In this document: piece after piece, positions 49,180-61,900 of the stretch
Layout of the letters: each line of letters starts with the position of its first letter
Position numbering within the stretch: position 1 is the stretch's first letter
From: Anaeramoeba flamelloides
Lineage: Eukaryota; Metamonada; Anaeramoebidae
Assembly: GCA_027625915.1 (NCBI GenBank)
Contig: JANTQA010000030.1
Span: 496,001-560,000, forward strand
DNA length: 64,000 bases
Direction of reading: 5' to 3'
The notes under the pieces: generated by a model
The model's database searches: none
Told to the model about the DNA's origin: nothing
The model's input: only the letters and a program-made list of their open reading frames with translations
Translations under genes and position numbers: made by a program

Positions 49180-49375
49180 GAGTCAGTTTCACTTTAAAGG
49201 CACAAACTTTCAACGAAATTTAAGGCACAAAAAAATATCAAATTAAGGAACAAAATTTGGAATTTTAATTTTTACACAATTATTTTACTAGAATTTGAAT
49301 TTTGTGCTTTAATTTGTGATTTTTTTTGTGCCTAAAATTTCGTTGAAAGTTTGTGCCTTAAAAGTAAAACCGGTG
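49180..49375. mobile_element. palindromic MITE family E, copy 3
   Basis: Left AGTCAGTTTCACTTTAAAGG, right CCTTAAAAGTAAAACCGGTG; inner CAACGAAATTTAAGGCACAA faces its inverse. A TA follows the right end. Confidence 0.8.
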
Positions 49376-49539
49376 TACAAAAATTAAAAAAAAAACATAA
49401 CCGAAGTGTTCGCCAAGTGCCTAGCTTTTCTTGAGGTTTTCTATTTTATCTGTGAAGTGTTCTAGGTTTTTTTTTACTTTAGAGATAAACCGAAAATTTA
49501 TTAAATTTTTCGGTATATTTCTAAAGTAAAAACAACCTA

Positions 49540-49736
49540 CAGTCAGTTTCACTTTTAAGGCACAAACTTTTAACGAAATTTAAGGCACAAAAAAATCTCA
49601 AATTAAAGCACAAAATTTGGAATTTTATTTTTTACAATTTATATTTACTAGAATTTGAATTTTGTGCCTTAATTTGAGATTTTTTTTGTGTCTTAAATTT
49701 CGTTGAAAGTTTGTGCCTTAAAAGTGAAACTGACTG
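49540..49736. mobile_element. palindromic TA-flanked MITE family E, copy 4 (best preserved)
   Basis: Starts CAGTCAGTTTCACTTTTAAG and ends in its exact inverse CTTAAAAGTGAAACTGACTG, with TA at 49538-49539 and 49737-49738. Inverted repeat of ~85 bp around an AT-rich loop. Confidence 0.88.
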
Positions 49737-49924
49737 TAACGAAAATATATTGATTTTACAAATAAACAGAAAACGCAAGAAAAGCTAAGATCAACTTTCC
49801 AGAATCCATAAGAATAGAGTAAAATCTATGATTTTTCTCCATTTTTTAAATTTTGGAAAACATAGCGTTAAGTGTCCTGGTTTTTTTTTACATATTGAAA
49901 AAAAAACGAAATTGTTTTAAATTT

Positions 49925-50104
49925 ATTTATTTATTTATTTATTGTGAGAAAGGAATAATCAAAGAATATTTACTAAATAAAAAAAAAAAAAAGAAGAAAA
50001 ATAATTAAAACATCAAAGTAAAAAAATATTGAATCATTTACATGACCAAATTAAAAATTACACATGTCCTGAATAAAAAGGAGGAGTAAAAACCTGATAG
50101 AAAG
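49925..50104 (-). mobile_element. LINE 3'-UTR fragment with 17 bp target duplication
   Basis: Flanked by exact direct repeats GAAATTGTTTTAAATTT (49908-49924 and 50105-50121). The 180 bp insert matches the 3' end of the LINE at 30422-31322 (ATTGTGAGAAAGGA...TCATTTACATG...AGGAGGAGTAAAAACC) and ends in the same (AAAT)n tail. It is so heavily 5'-truncated that no coding sequence remains. Confidence 0.85.
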
Positions 50105-51039
50105 AGAAATTGTTTTAAATTTTCTATTTATTACAAAAATTAAAAAAAAAAACTAACGAAGGTGTCCTAGGTTTTCCAGAATTCAAAATATTTTTTCCAA
50201 TGTAAAGAAATAAATAATTATTTAATATCCAAATAATTAATTCATTATTTGGAAGATATTAATTGGATTTAGAATACTATTAAAATATACATATTGCTTT
50301 TTATTTGTGAAAAAAAAAAAACTTTTTTCAAATTTTTTACTATTAAATTACAAAAAAAATCTTAAGAGAAACTGGAAATATTGATTTTCTAACTTAAATT
50401 GTAAAATATAATTTAAATATTTTTTTATCATGGATTTTTTATTAACCAATGGTGTTTATTATTTTAAACATTATTAAAAAGTGAAAAATTAGCAAAGGTT
50501 TAATTTTTTTTGAAAAATTTTTTTCATGAACTTTAAAAAAGGTTTAAAAAAAACAATACTTGTAAAAACTTATACAGGTTTTCAATTTTCAGGGGTTGGC
50601 TCTGGTATAGATTTCCCAATAATAAAAGTGTATTGTAATTGAGAATAAATGGTATTAATGTGCCCTGGGCTCTAATAGTATCTCAATGGTTCTAAAAAAT
50701 CTATATAAATTGATATTGTACAATAAATTATTAGATTATTTCCTAATGATCACTATTAAAAATTGTAATTTTGGAAATTATTTTTTTAAATTCCTTTTTT
50801 CCAAATCTAAAAATAGAAACAAAAGTAATAGTCTCACATTATTTAATAATTAATATTTAGAACTAAAAAAAGTTATTATCATTTCTTTTTTTTTTAAAAT
50901 TCAAAGATTAACTCAATAATCATAAACATAAAAAAATCAATGACTTGTTAGTTTTTTTTTTTTTTTGATAAAGCTAATTGTATCATCAATATGTTTCCTA
51001 TATGTGGGAAATAATTTTTCAAAATAATTCTGATAAGGG

Positions 51040-52110
51040 GGTAGTCATTTTAGAAAATAAAATATAATCTTGTCAAGATCTTGAATTTTTTTTTTTTTTG
51101 TAATTTGTGTTTCGACTTATGAAATAGATGAGTTAACCTCATTTAAGCAATTTATTGATTTGATTCTCTTTTTTGAAATTCAAAATTTACATGTTTCCAA
51201 TATAAAACGAAAAAAAGTAACCTATTATTTTGTTTAAGAAACAAGTTAATTCTTCAAAATGGGAAAAGATATTTTTCGTTTTATATATGGAAAGTCTTGA
51301 TTTCCAAAGCCTATTTTTTATTTGGTTTCTTTTTCTTCAATTAATATTTCAATTCAAATCTTAGCCAATAAAACTAATTGTGGTTTAGGTGATTCAATAA
51401 ATGAATATTTGGTAGAAGCTTAACTACAGTTTATCAATTAAATTAAGATCTTTTATTCAAAATTTTTTTTTTCTTTCATGTTTTGAAAAAGTTCTGTTCT
51501 GGTTTTCAAAAAATGAAAAAAAAAATGCAAAAAAATTTTTTACAAATTGTTTGGTCTTTTTCACAAGAATCCTTATAACAATCCAAATCATTTTTGTCAG
51601 AAAAATATTGATTTTGAATTTCTAGGATAAAATTAACTAATTCCCAAATATTTTCTTGATAATTTTATTTTGAAAAAATCTTATTTCATCTAAAAAAAAA
51701 AACAAAATTTCTTTGTAAAATTTTTAAATGAGCACAAAAATTTGATTATTATAACTACTCTTCTTAAAAAAATACAATTATTTTTTAATCAGTTAAATAT
51801 ATCAATTTTTTGTTTAACCAAAATTGTTATCTCAAAATAGAAAAAAAAATCTTTATATTAATATTACTGGTAACAAAGACTTGCCGGGGTATAATAATGA
51901 TCTAATGACAATAAATGGGGTAAAAACTTGTTAAATTGTAAGAAAAATAATGAATTTAATAATTTTCTTTTTCAGATAAAATCGAAGAAAAAAATTGATC
52001 TCACCAAAACTGATTTTCTTTTGATGGCTTTCTTAGCCGATTAGAATTTTTTGGCACTTGGGATCTAAAAAATTTGTAAGTAGAGAATACCACCAATAAC
52101 ATATTTTAGA
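51040..52110 (-). repeat. ~1.1 kb repeat family N, inverted copy 2
   Basis: Reverse complement of 28010-29090 over its full length, with numerous substitutions and small indels. It includes GATTCAATAAATGAATATTT, TTGGTAGAAGCTTAAC, AACAAAGACTTGCCGGGGTA and ACCACCAATAACATATTT. No shared long open frame. Confidence 0.65.
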
Positions 52111-52789
52111 ATTTTGTCCTATCGCCGTAGAAGACTAGTCTCTTAATTAAGTATTTCATTTTGTAAAAGCAATTAAATTTTCAAACAACTAATTGACCTT
52201 TCTAGACAAATTTAAGAAATATATTTTACAAGTTTGTAGTCTGAACATTGATTAATTGGCCTTTAAATTTGTATTAAATAAAGATTTCTTTCAGAAATTA
52301 TTTGTTGGGTTTTTTTACGAATACAAGTATCATTTTTAATTGGTGAGATCGGCAAATGAACTAAATTTCATAATAAATGGCCCATCTTACATTTGAATAA
52401 TGAATTGCTTTTGTATCGTTTTGAAGTTTTTCATCTCACAATGAAAAGTTTGCAAATAAATCATTTTTTCTCTTTTTTATTTTTTCAACAGTGTCTTGTT
52501 AAAATGGAAAATGAAAATGAAAAATTGGAAAGAAGTAACAGATGAATTAATGAAAAAAATGGTTTCAAATATGAAAAAGAGATTAGATTTAGTTATTCAA
52601 ATGGAAGGAGAATCGATAAATCGATTTTATTACTTTTTTAAATTTTCTATTTTTTTATGTAATGCTTCTTTCAAAATAAATGGCCTAATTTTTTTTAACA
52701 GTTTTTTTTATTTTTTTTTCTTTTATTTTTAGACAAAAAATAAATATCTCTTGAGTATAGTATTGAATATTAAAATCTAAATTTATATA
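52111..52789. other. intergenic with one coding-like fragment
   Basis: A short frame at 52496-52620 reads WKEVTDELMKKMVSNMKKRL, which looks helical and coding-like and follows a TTTTCAACAG acceptor-like site. No partner exon could be found. It may be a gene remnant or chance. Confidence 0.2.
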
Positions 52790-53013
52790 CTATTAATTGA
52801 AAAATAAATCGGACAAAATTTTCATTTATCTTTCCAAAATTAAATTATGATTTCAAAAATCCTTTGAATACAGAATTTTGATAGCCCCGATCCTCTAACC
52901 ACGTTAAACACGTTATATGGTTGAAAAATAATTCGATTTTCAAAGATTATTTCAAAGATTTTTTTGGGAACGATGAATGAAAATTTTGTCCGATTTATTT
53001 TACAATTAACAGT
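52790..53013. mobile_element. 224 bp TA-flanked MITE, family J copy 2
   Basis: The left arm CTATTAATTGAAAAATAAAT...GGACAAAATTTTCATTTATC and the right arm (reverse complement CTGTTAATTGTAAAATAAAT...CATTCATCGTTCCC) pair over ~50 bp. TA on both sides. The interior is comparatively GC-rich (AGCCCCGATCCTCTAACCAC). Confidence 0.8.
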
Positions 53014-53473
53014 ATTATAATAGATAACTTCAATTATAAAAAATATTTTTATTTAAAATTTGATTTTTAATGGGACAATTATTATGAAAGATAGTTTATT
53101 AATGCTTTACTAATCGAATTTTTAGAGACATTTGAACAATGGTGCACTAATGCGGTTGACACCTAATAACAACATGTTTTAATTTTAGTCTTCTTCTTGG
53201 TAAACGTAAATCCCTTAAAAAAGTTTTCACTTATTTAGTAGTTAAACGCCATATCAATTTTCTGTATCAAGAAAAGTGAAGGACAGACCTTTAAAATGTT
53301 TTGAAAGGTAATTCTTTTAATAAAGTGAAGCTGACGCATTCAATGCGGGGTTGAGGATGGGGTCTGAAGGAAAGTACTTTTTTGAAAAAAAGTTAACTCT
53401 TTCGAACAAAAAAAAACTTTAAAAAATTTTCTTATCAGAAAAATTCCCAAAAAAAAAAAGTAATCACTTTTGA

Positions 53474-53701
53474 CTGTTAATTGTAAAATAAAAATATCAA
53501 AATTTTCATTCAGCTTTCCAAAAAAAACGCACACACTCAAGAATAATAACAAACCATCAAAGTCGAAAATTCCAAAAGGAAAATTAATAATTTATGATGA
53601 TTTTCACAAATTAAAAATTTGAAAAGTTTTTGATTTTAAAATCTTTTTTTTTTGGAAAGCTGAATAAAAATTTTTTGTTGCCTTTATTCGACAACAAACT
53701 G
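53474..53701. mobile_element. ~228 bp MITE, family J copy 3
   Basis: The left arm CTGTTAATTGTAAAATAAAA...TTTTCATTCAGCTTTCC faces the right arm GGAAAGCTGAATAAAAATTT...AACAAACTG. The TA flank is clear on the right only. Left-arm sequence is nearly identical to copy 2's right arm. Confidence 0.72.
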
Positions 53702-55935
53702 TAAAATTGATGTTCTTCAATTTGGTATTTTATTAACTGGGTTTTAAAGCACAATTCTTAATGTTATCATGTAAAAAAAAACTTTTTAGAAAGAAAATTT
53801 TTTCAAAAATAGATAAGTTTTGCTAAAATTGACAAATTTTTAATACGTAATCTTGTAGTTCAACTTCACCTTCCTAAAACCTCTGATCAAAACAGAATCT
53901 TTTTTTCAATAATTTTAGTTACAGAAGGTTAAAGTCAATACTGCAAAATGTTTAACTTGTGATTTATTTTAAATGAAAATAATACCTTCAAAGAATTAAT
54001 ATTATTGTGAATAAAAATAGATTGAGAAACTTTTCGAATTTCCATGGTCCACATAAGACAAGAGAAATACAATAACTAAAATAAAGGGGAAAACCAACAA
54101 TTGTCATGTCGGTGGGGTTGGTATAAGAGTTGAATAAAAAAAAATAAGAATATTTTGCCAACTTTCCAAAACCTTCAAAATTTTAACAAAAAATATTTTT
54201 TTGTAAAACTTGTTTCGAACATTTTCACAACTTCACAGAAGCTCAAGAACTTTTCCAAGGTTTTTTACAAAGTTAGATAGAGATAAAAGTTTTGTTTTTT
54301 CACTTTTTTGGAGAATTAAACAATCTCTTTTTCCATTTTGACTTTACACTTTATTTTAAACAAGAACAGTGCTAAAATCTTTCATGCCAACCCGATTCTC
54401 TTCATATTTTTATTTGTTCTAAAAATAAACCTAAAGCCCAAACGAAAATTAAACTTTCCTAAAATTTAAAAAATAAAGTTCTCAAAAGTGTCCAGGAAAA
54501 AACACTGTGCCTAATTGAAGGCTTTTGTGAAAATAATTTGGTCTGGTAATTTTCACCTTTTAAATAAACCTAATTTTTATAAACATAATTGAGAATTAGT
54601 ATTAATTGAATCCCAAAAATAGAAAATGTGCCAAATTTCACTTTTCTTGAATTTTCGTTTTATGTTTTCTTTAAAAATCATTTTTAAATAAATTATTTTC
54701 AACATGTATTAATATTTTTGAACTGAATTTTACCCAACCTTCAATTTGTTTAAAGAATTTTTTTTTTACTCAATATCAACAATTTTACTAGGGTAATTAC
54801 GATTTCAAAAAAGTGTATGAGACTGAAACGAAATCCTTTTATTGTAATATGGTAATAGTCTATGAACGAGGGAAATTACCAATTTTTCAAATTGCTTAAA
54901 TGTTTCACTTTTTGCTTTCATGCATTAATAAGACACAAAACGCATAAACAATCACCATACAAGAGTGAATTTATTCTTATTACAGATTAGTAAGATACAA
55001 CCCTGAATACAAAGAAATCGTAATTTCTTCCAAAAAATATTTTTTTGACTATCAACAAATCAACATGTCAAAATTACAAAAGTCATTTAAAGTGTGTTTT
55101 TTGATTTATGGGACGAGAACGAATTATGTCTATTTGTAAAATACACGTCTCTATTAGTGTTTGAAAAGAAACAGCCAAATTCGAAAAAATCTTTAACATA
55201 TTTTTCCAACATTTCCCTTTTTATCCATTTCAAAAATTCAGCTTTCAATGTATTTCATTTCAAAGAAAATTTCCAAAACTACTGTATTACTCACATTTCT
55301 CAAGAAATTAATCTTTTTAAAATTCTTCTTCTTTTTGATCCAGAGTAAATAATAAATAATTTATAAAATCAAATTAACAATAAAATTTTTCAAGATTTCA
55401 AGTGTTTATGTCAAAATTAAGCAAAATAATACTACTTATTAACAATTTTTTTTTCAATTCGAAATTTCTAACTGTAAATTAACATCTAGATCACTTTTTT
55501 TTTTAAGTTGATGTTTTGTTTTACTTAATAAGGTCAGTATTTTTCTGGTGTCAGCTAACAAACTTTTACATATAGTATATTATCATAATTGAAAAAAGAT
55601 TAACAGTTGAAATTATCTCATAGAAATATCTTAATGTCTGGTAAACCTAAAAAAAGAAATTTTTTTCAAATAAAACAATGAAACACTCAAACACAAGTTG
55701 CAAATTATTTTATTTTAGTAAAATGATAAAAAAACAAGTGTGCAAAAAAATTGAGCAAAATTTACAAAGTTTTTTCAAATATTATCGTTTGGATTATCTT
55801 ATTTCAAAAATAAACATGTAAAAGAAATTTGACTCGCATTTGATTTCCCTTTAATTTAACAAAAAAAATATTTATTTTTTCCAGATTTGTGTTGATTTTC
55901 AATTTTTTTTGGAAAGAAAAGAAGATTGTTTCTAA
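53702..55935. other. gene-poor stretch with unresolved coding-like segments
   Basis: No gene can be modelled. Several short stretches are less AT-rich than the background and read like protein: around 54480-54550, 54795-54885 (GNYDFKKVYETETK) and 54985-55090 (RYNPEYKEIVISSKKYFF). An 84-codon frame lacking a good start follows at 55094-55348. They may be exons of an unrecognised gene, a decayed gene, or chance. Frames do not join cleanly with GT-AG sites I can see. Confidence 0.25.
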
Positions 55936-58900
55936 ATGATTCGGTCATTTAACAGTCATTCTTTTTTGTTCTTAACTCTTGTTCTTGTTTTTTTGATTCT
56001 TTTCTCTCAACCTTACACCCACGCTCGGCAGGTGGATTATTTTGCAGCGATTGATCGAAAAAATAATTACCAAATCTTGGACCAAGAGTAATTCTTAATT
56101 TTGGATCTTTTTATTCTTATTTTTACTTTTCAAAAAAAGGTGTTTGCTGAAATATGATTTTCCTTTTTGTTGGCCAAATACAAAAACCAATTTTCTTCAA
56201 AAGAACCCCACAGATCGGTACAATTTTAGTTTGTAACCGAATGTTGTGGTATTTTCGAAAACTTTTTTGTCACACTTTTTACCAAAAATTAAAAAAAAAA
56301 ACAATTCTAATCGAAAAACAAAAACAAAAAAATTGAAATTTCTTTTAAACTTGAAAAACGTAAGGATAAAATTCAATGAAAATACAAAGACGATACTTTA
56401 TGTGGATTCAAAATCAAAAAATCACCCTAACCAACACAAAAAACAAATTTTGTTTGTGGGGAATACTTTGAATGAAGTAACTTGGTATTTTCAAGAGTCT
56501 TCTGTCTTTGTTTCCCACAAAAGCGGCAACCAATTCACAATCGACTTTTCAGTTGGTGACTCCTTACAGATTTCTGAAAAACAAATCATTTCGAATTGCC
56601 AAGATTTTGAAAAAACAATCCAAATAATTAATAAACATAAAAAAGAAAGAAAAACGAAAAATGAAGAAATCCCCAAACAGGGAACAAACGTGTGCTCCAT
56701 TTATTACAGCTGGCCAAAAAGAAACATTACTTTAGAATTTACACTCGAACAAAAAACACAGAATATCAAGTACAATCTATTTTTGCCAAATTATCGATCT
56801 TTAAAATATTTCCATTTATCTTATAAAACAAAACTTGACTTACAGGCCAACCAACTCAATGAATTAGAATTTCTTGACAACAATTCAAAAGTTATTTTCA
56901 AGGAAAGCGAACCTTTATTTTTTCAAAATGGGTTTGTTTTTAGAGGCAAATACTTTCTTTCTCAACAGTCACCACCACTAAAGGCAAACACAACAACAAA
57001 ACAAAAACAAAATATGATCAAACCAAAAAAAACAAATACAAAACAAAAACCAAAAAAAACAAATATTCGTTTTGGTTTTGAAAAAGGAAACCAAAATATC
57101 AACGATTTTGATCCATCATCTCCAATTATTTTGGATCCCACTTATTCAACGTACATTGGTGGTGGTAATAGTGACAAGCTCTATTCGTCACAATACGACT
57201 CCGAAGGAATGGCAGTTTCTGCAGGAGAATCCAGCTCTGCCGATTTTTTTGGTGGATCTCCATTTTTGACTTCAGGAAGTGCAACGAAAGATAAAGAAGA
57301 GGGCACAAATAATGGCCTTTTAATAAAAGTTGATCCTTTGCAAGGGAATTTAGTGTATTCCACCTTTATTGGATCTTCCTATGGCGAAACCATATATTCG
57401 ATAAAGCTTTCACAAAACGACGAAAATGTAATCGTTGGCACAACTTTGGGGTTTAAAAACTTCGTCCCTAGTTATATGGCTGAGAACACATACCCGGTCA
57501 CAGAAAATTCAGATATAGTCATTTGTTCCAAAGAAAGAAACACAACACAATCCTTTCTCTCAATAATTTCATCAAATGGCAGTTCCTTAAGTTACTCGAC
57601 TTATATTTGTATTTCAGAAAAAACTCAAGGTAATTTTGATTCTTTTTTTTTAAAAAATTGATTAATTTTAATACAACCATTTCTAAAAAAGTGAAAAGCT
57701 CAAGTTTTAAAAAGTGTTCAAGGCGTTAATCTAAATCCCATCCCAAAAAATTTGGACACACCCAAAATCCAAAATAGGCAAAAAAAAAACTCAATTTATT
57801 ATATTTTTCCAAACACAATATAAAAACACATTTAAGTTACCCGGTATTAATGTTTTTATAATTAATCATTTTCATCCCAATAAAAGAAAAAATATATAAA
57901 TCCAAAAAATAAAAAATTGGTGTCTCCAAAATAATGAAACCAGCGGAACAAAAAATGTATTATTGGTTAATTTGTTGAAATTTCACCCAACAATTGTTGA
58001 TCGATCAAATGATAAGATACCATCAGCCAATTGTATGGGATTTTTCTATTAAACAAACTCAACAGTAAGTCTTTTATCAACCATCGAAAAAAAATTCCAG
58101 ATCTAACCGAACAGATTAGGTAACTGGAAAAAAGGAAATGAAAGCAAAACAAAAAAGACAAAAAATGAAATAGTTTGTAAAATCAAAATTATTACCAAAT
58201 TGAATGTAAAATGTGGTATTGTTATTCTTTAAACTTTTTAAACTGTGGCCAAATTTTTGGAATTTCGTTTATATCTTCCTTGTATGCGTTTGTTCCAAAC
58301 AGAAAAAAACGAAAATTTCAAATTTTAAACATCACCGATATCACATAAACTACAAAAATCACAGAAATATTTTTTTTCAACACATTCTTAATATATAAAA
58401 TCCTGATATTTTAAAAATTAAAAAAAAATAAAACCAAAAACTAAAAAAAAGTGAATCACAATTTTTGAAATGAGCATTACAGATTTTTTACTGAACTTTC
58501 ACTGAAAAAAAGTTGAACAACAAGATTTTTTATGAATAATAAAATCCATTTTAAAAGACATTACAAAGTCTGAAATGTTCTAAATGATTATTTGTCTTTT
58601 CGAAGATCTTTTTTGTTTCTACATGATCTTTTGCAAAAGGAAAAAGATCAAAAAAAAAAAAAGAAAAAGAAAAAAAAACAAAAAGAAAAAGAAAAAGAAA
58701 AACAAAAATTTGACCAAATTAGAAAAAATGTTTTTGATCTAACAATTGAAAAAAAAATTTTGATAAGAATATGGGATAAACCCACAACTCTGCTTCCATT
58801 AACATTATAAAGTGAGTCAAATTTTTTGAAAAATAGCTTATTTATTATTTTTTAGTACTTTCATCGACACAAGATTTACCAATGAATCTTTTTTGAAAAT

Positions 58901-61900
58901 CTAAAAAATATTTAATAAATAAAGTTACTTTTTAAAAAAAAAATTAAAAATAAAACAAATCATTAAAAAAAAAAATAACCAAAATTCTGATTGATCTTGT
59001 TTTCAATAAATATCAAAAAATTATCTTTTAAATTCAGAAAAAAAAAAAAAAAAAAAAAATCATAATTTCTTTTTTTCTTATTAAATGTTTTTTTTAAAGA
59101 AAATACAAATAATAAACATCAATAAATGTTAAGATATTATTGTTTGTTTGTAATCTTCTGTAAGAAATCCCAAGATTAATACAAATTTTCGAAAAAAAAA
59201 AAATTAATTTTAATAGATATTTTTGATAAGAAAATTATTTGAAACACGCAAAATAATCTCTAATGTATTTATAGTTAGATAATTTTTAGCTTGAATTTTT
59301 TTTTTTTTATTTTTTTTTTTTTATAAATAACTAACTCTTTTCTTTTTCTTTTTAATGATCTTTTATTTGAAAAAAAAAAAAAAATAATGATATAATTTTA
59401 ATTAGTTTATGGTGTCGGATTTGTTAATAACAATACACAACTTTTAACGTGCGGAAATATAAAAGGGTATAATGATTATGGATATAATACCAACGATCAA
59501 ATCTTTTTCAAGAGAATTTCATTTTTAAAAGAAGGACATGATGATATGCTAATTTACACAGACGAATATCATTATCTTACCTTTCCAAAGCCAACGTCTA
59601 CAATGATGAAAATTATTAATAATACTGTTTATGTTGTGGCAAATGGTATGGAAACGGTAAATGAAAAAGATAATTATGAAGATGAAATCGAATGTATACT
59701 GATGATTTTTCAAGAAAATGATACACAATCATTCGATTTTGTACATTTTGGGACGACCAAAAAAGATAATTGTTACTCTGTAGCGAAGGACAAAACTTCA
59801 AATGATGTCTATATTGGTGGATCCACCTATGGCGATGATTTGTTAACTACTGACAATGCTTACCAAAAGAGTAGAATGAATAATAATAACACCATAACTG
59901 AAGGATTTTTTTTGATTTTCAATCTTGAAAATCAAGAAATAAAATATTCCAGTTATATTGGCAAATTATATCAAGATGTTGAAGTTAATAATATTCATCT
60001 AATATATAACGATTACGATGATGGTGATGATGATGATGATGATAATGATGATTACGATGACGATGATGATGATGACGACGGTTACAATAGTAACCTTCCA
60101 GATTTCCTAATTTCTGGACCAGGAGATCTTTATAATGTAAATTCAAATCCTTTATCATCTAACAACAATTACTACTACTACAACAAAAACTATAACAATA
60201 ACAATAACGTCAACATAAATGATCATAATAATTATTTGTCTGCTGAATATTATCAGAATGATAACAATTTTGGCGAAGGATCTTTTTTAGCAATTTTTAA
60301 TTCAAACCAAGAATTAACAACAACATATTCAATTGGTTCCAAGGAAATATTTATGATTACTACACAAACTAACAATGATCTAAAGTATGATATTTTAGTA
60401 AGCGGGCTTATAACGTCCGATTTGAGTTTAAAAACAACAAGCAATCCGATGTACAATACCTTTCAAGGTGGGACCACTGATGCCGTATTAATAAGTATTA
60501 ACGATTTGTGCATGGAAGGATTTTACCAAAGCAGAGGAGGAATCTGTGTACCATGCCCCCTTGGTATGTATGCACTCTCGAGTAACAACCGAAAATCAGG
60601 CACATTTGAATGTACCTGTATTAATTGCCCCAAGGGAACCTATTCCAACGAAGAGGGTGCAACAACGTGCTTATCCTGTGGCGAAGGCACGTATGGAGAT
60701 ATTGAGAAATTAACTTCATGCTTTAATTGCACCGGGGGCACTTATAACTCCAAAAATGGTTCAAGTGATGAAGCTGACTGTACCAAATGCCCCGAAGGAA
60801 CCTATTCTAATGTTCAAGGGTCAAATACCATTGACAATTGCTTACCATGCCCCGCTGGCACATACAATCCCACCTTAGGTGTTAGTTCGATTAACTTTTG
60901 TAATGAGTGCCCAATTGGCACTTATAACGAAAATGAAGGATCCGTGTCACTACTTGATTGCACAACATGCCCAATTAATTATATTTCCAATCAAACTGGT
61001 TCCTCAACATGCATCCAATGCAATAAAGGATATGAATCAAATTCTCAAAATTCCCAATGTATCACTTGCAGCGAGGGCTATTATAAGGATTCCAAAGTTA
61101 GCAGTTGCCAAAAATGCCCAATAAACACATTTAACAACGAAAAGGGAATGTCATCTTGCCAGAAATGTAAAATAGAGTTTGGTTGTCTTGGCGGCAACGA
61201 ATGTACCGAAGGAAGAGACCCCGCTGAACAATGCAATTCATGCATTGAAGATTTATTTATGCTAAATTATGAATGTATTATATGCCCAACACAAACACAA
61301 ACAATAATAGTATTATGCACCGTCGTCTTGTTATCTGTATTACTCTTCGTTGGTACCCAATATAATGTTAAAAGATTACAAAGAAATGGGAACGCAGGAC
61401 CAAAAATTTGGTATTTTTTTGAAAAAAAAGATTCACCAATACAAGGTATTATTTTCACCTTCTGTCAATTAACCGCTGCAGTACTTTCTTTAAAATTAAA
61501 TTGGCTACCTACATATGAGGGATGGTTTCGAGTTTTCACCTCTGTATTTAATTTTGAACTTGCTACTTATTTTTATCAAGAATGTGATGGGAATTTTTAT
61601 TTTTTATCAAAATTTATATTCATGCTGGCTTTTCCTTTTTTTATACTACTTATTAATTTAATAGTATATTTTTGTTATCTAACAAAACAACAGTACCAAA
61701 GAGGCGATAATGGTAATAATAATGATGATAGCCATAACAATGAAAGTAACAACGGCAATACAAATACCAACAACAATAACGTAAATAAAATTAATAAAAA
61801 TGCAAAACTTATATATCACATTTCAAGAGTAACAAAATATATATATTTACCAATTCTTGTTGATTTTATTGATGTATTTGACTTTGAATATAACGAATCC

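Larger units (their letters stand above)
49385..50540. repeat. dispersed repeat family F, copy 2, carrying two insertions
   Basis: The collinear copy at 15057-15640 is uninterrupted. This one is split by a family E MITE (49540-49736) and a LINE 3' fragment (49925-50104). Shared sequence includes AGTGCCTAG, AAGTGTTCTAGGTTTTTTTT, AAACCGAAAATTTATTAAAT, TTAACCAATGGTGTTTATTA and AAAAAGTGAAAAATTAGCAA. Confidence 0.65.
57630..59405 (+). other. intron 2 of the receptor gene (1776 bp) with two repeats
   Basis: Donor GTAATT after codons for SEKTQ, acceptor TTTAATTAG before codons for YGVGFVNNN. The beta-propeller reading continues across. At least half the intron is repeat DNA (57736-58275 and 58452-58823). 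Confidence 0.8.

Noticed and set aside
55094-55348. 84-codon frame as an independent gene
   Set aside because: Starts with GTG in frame without a good ATG; recorded only as part of the unresolved stretch.
56154-56336. 60-codon frame just before receptor exon 2
   Set aside because: It lies in the inferred intron 1; it does not join in phase to exon 1 or exon 2 and has no signal-peptide continuity.
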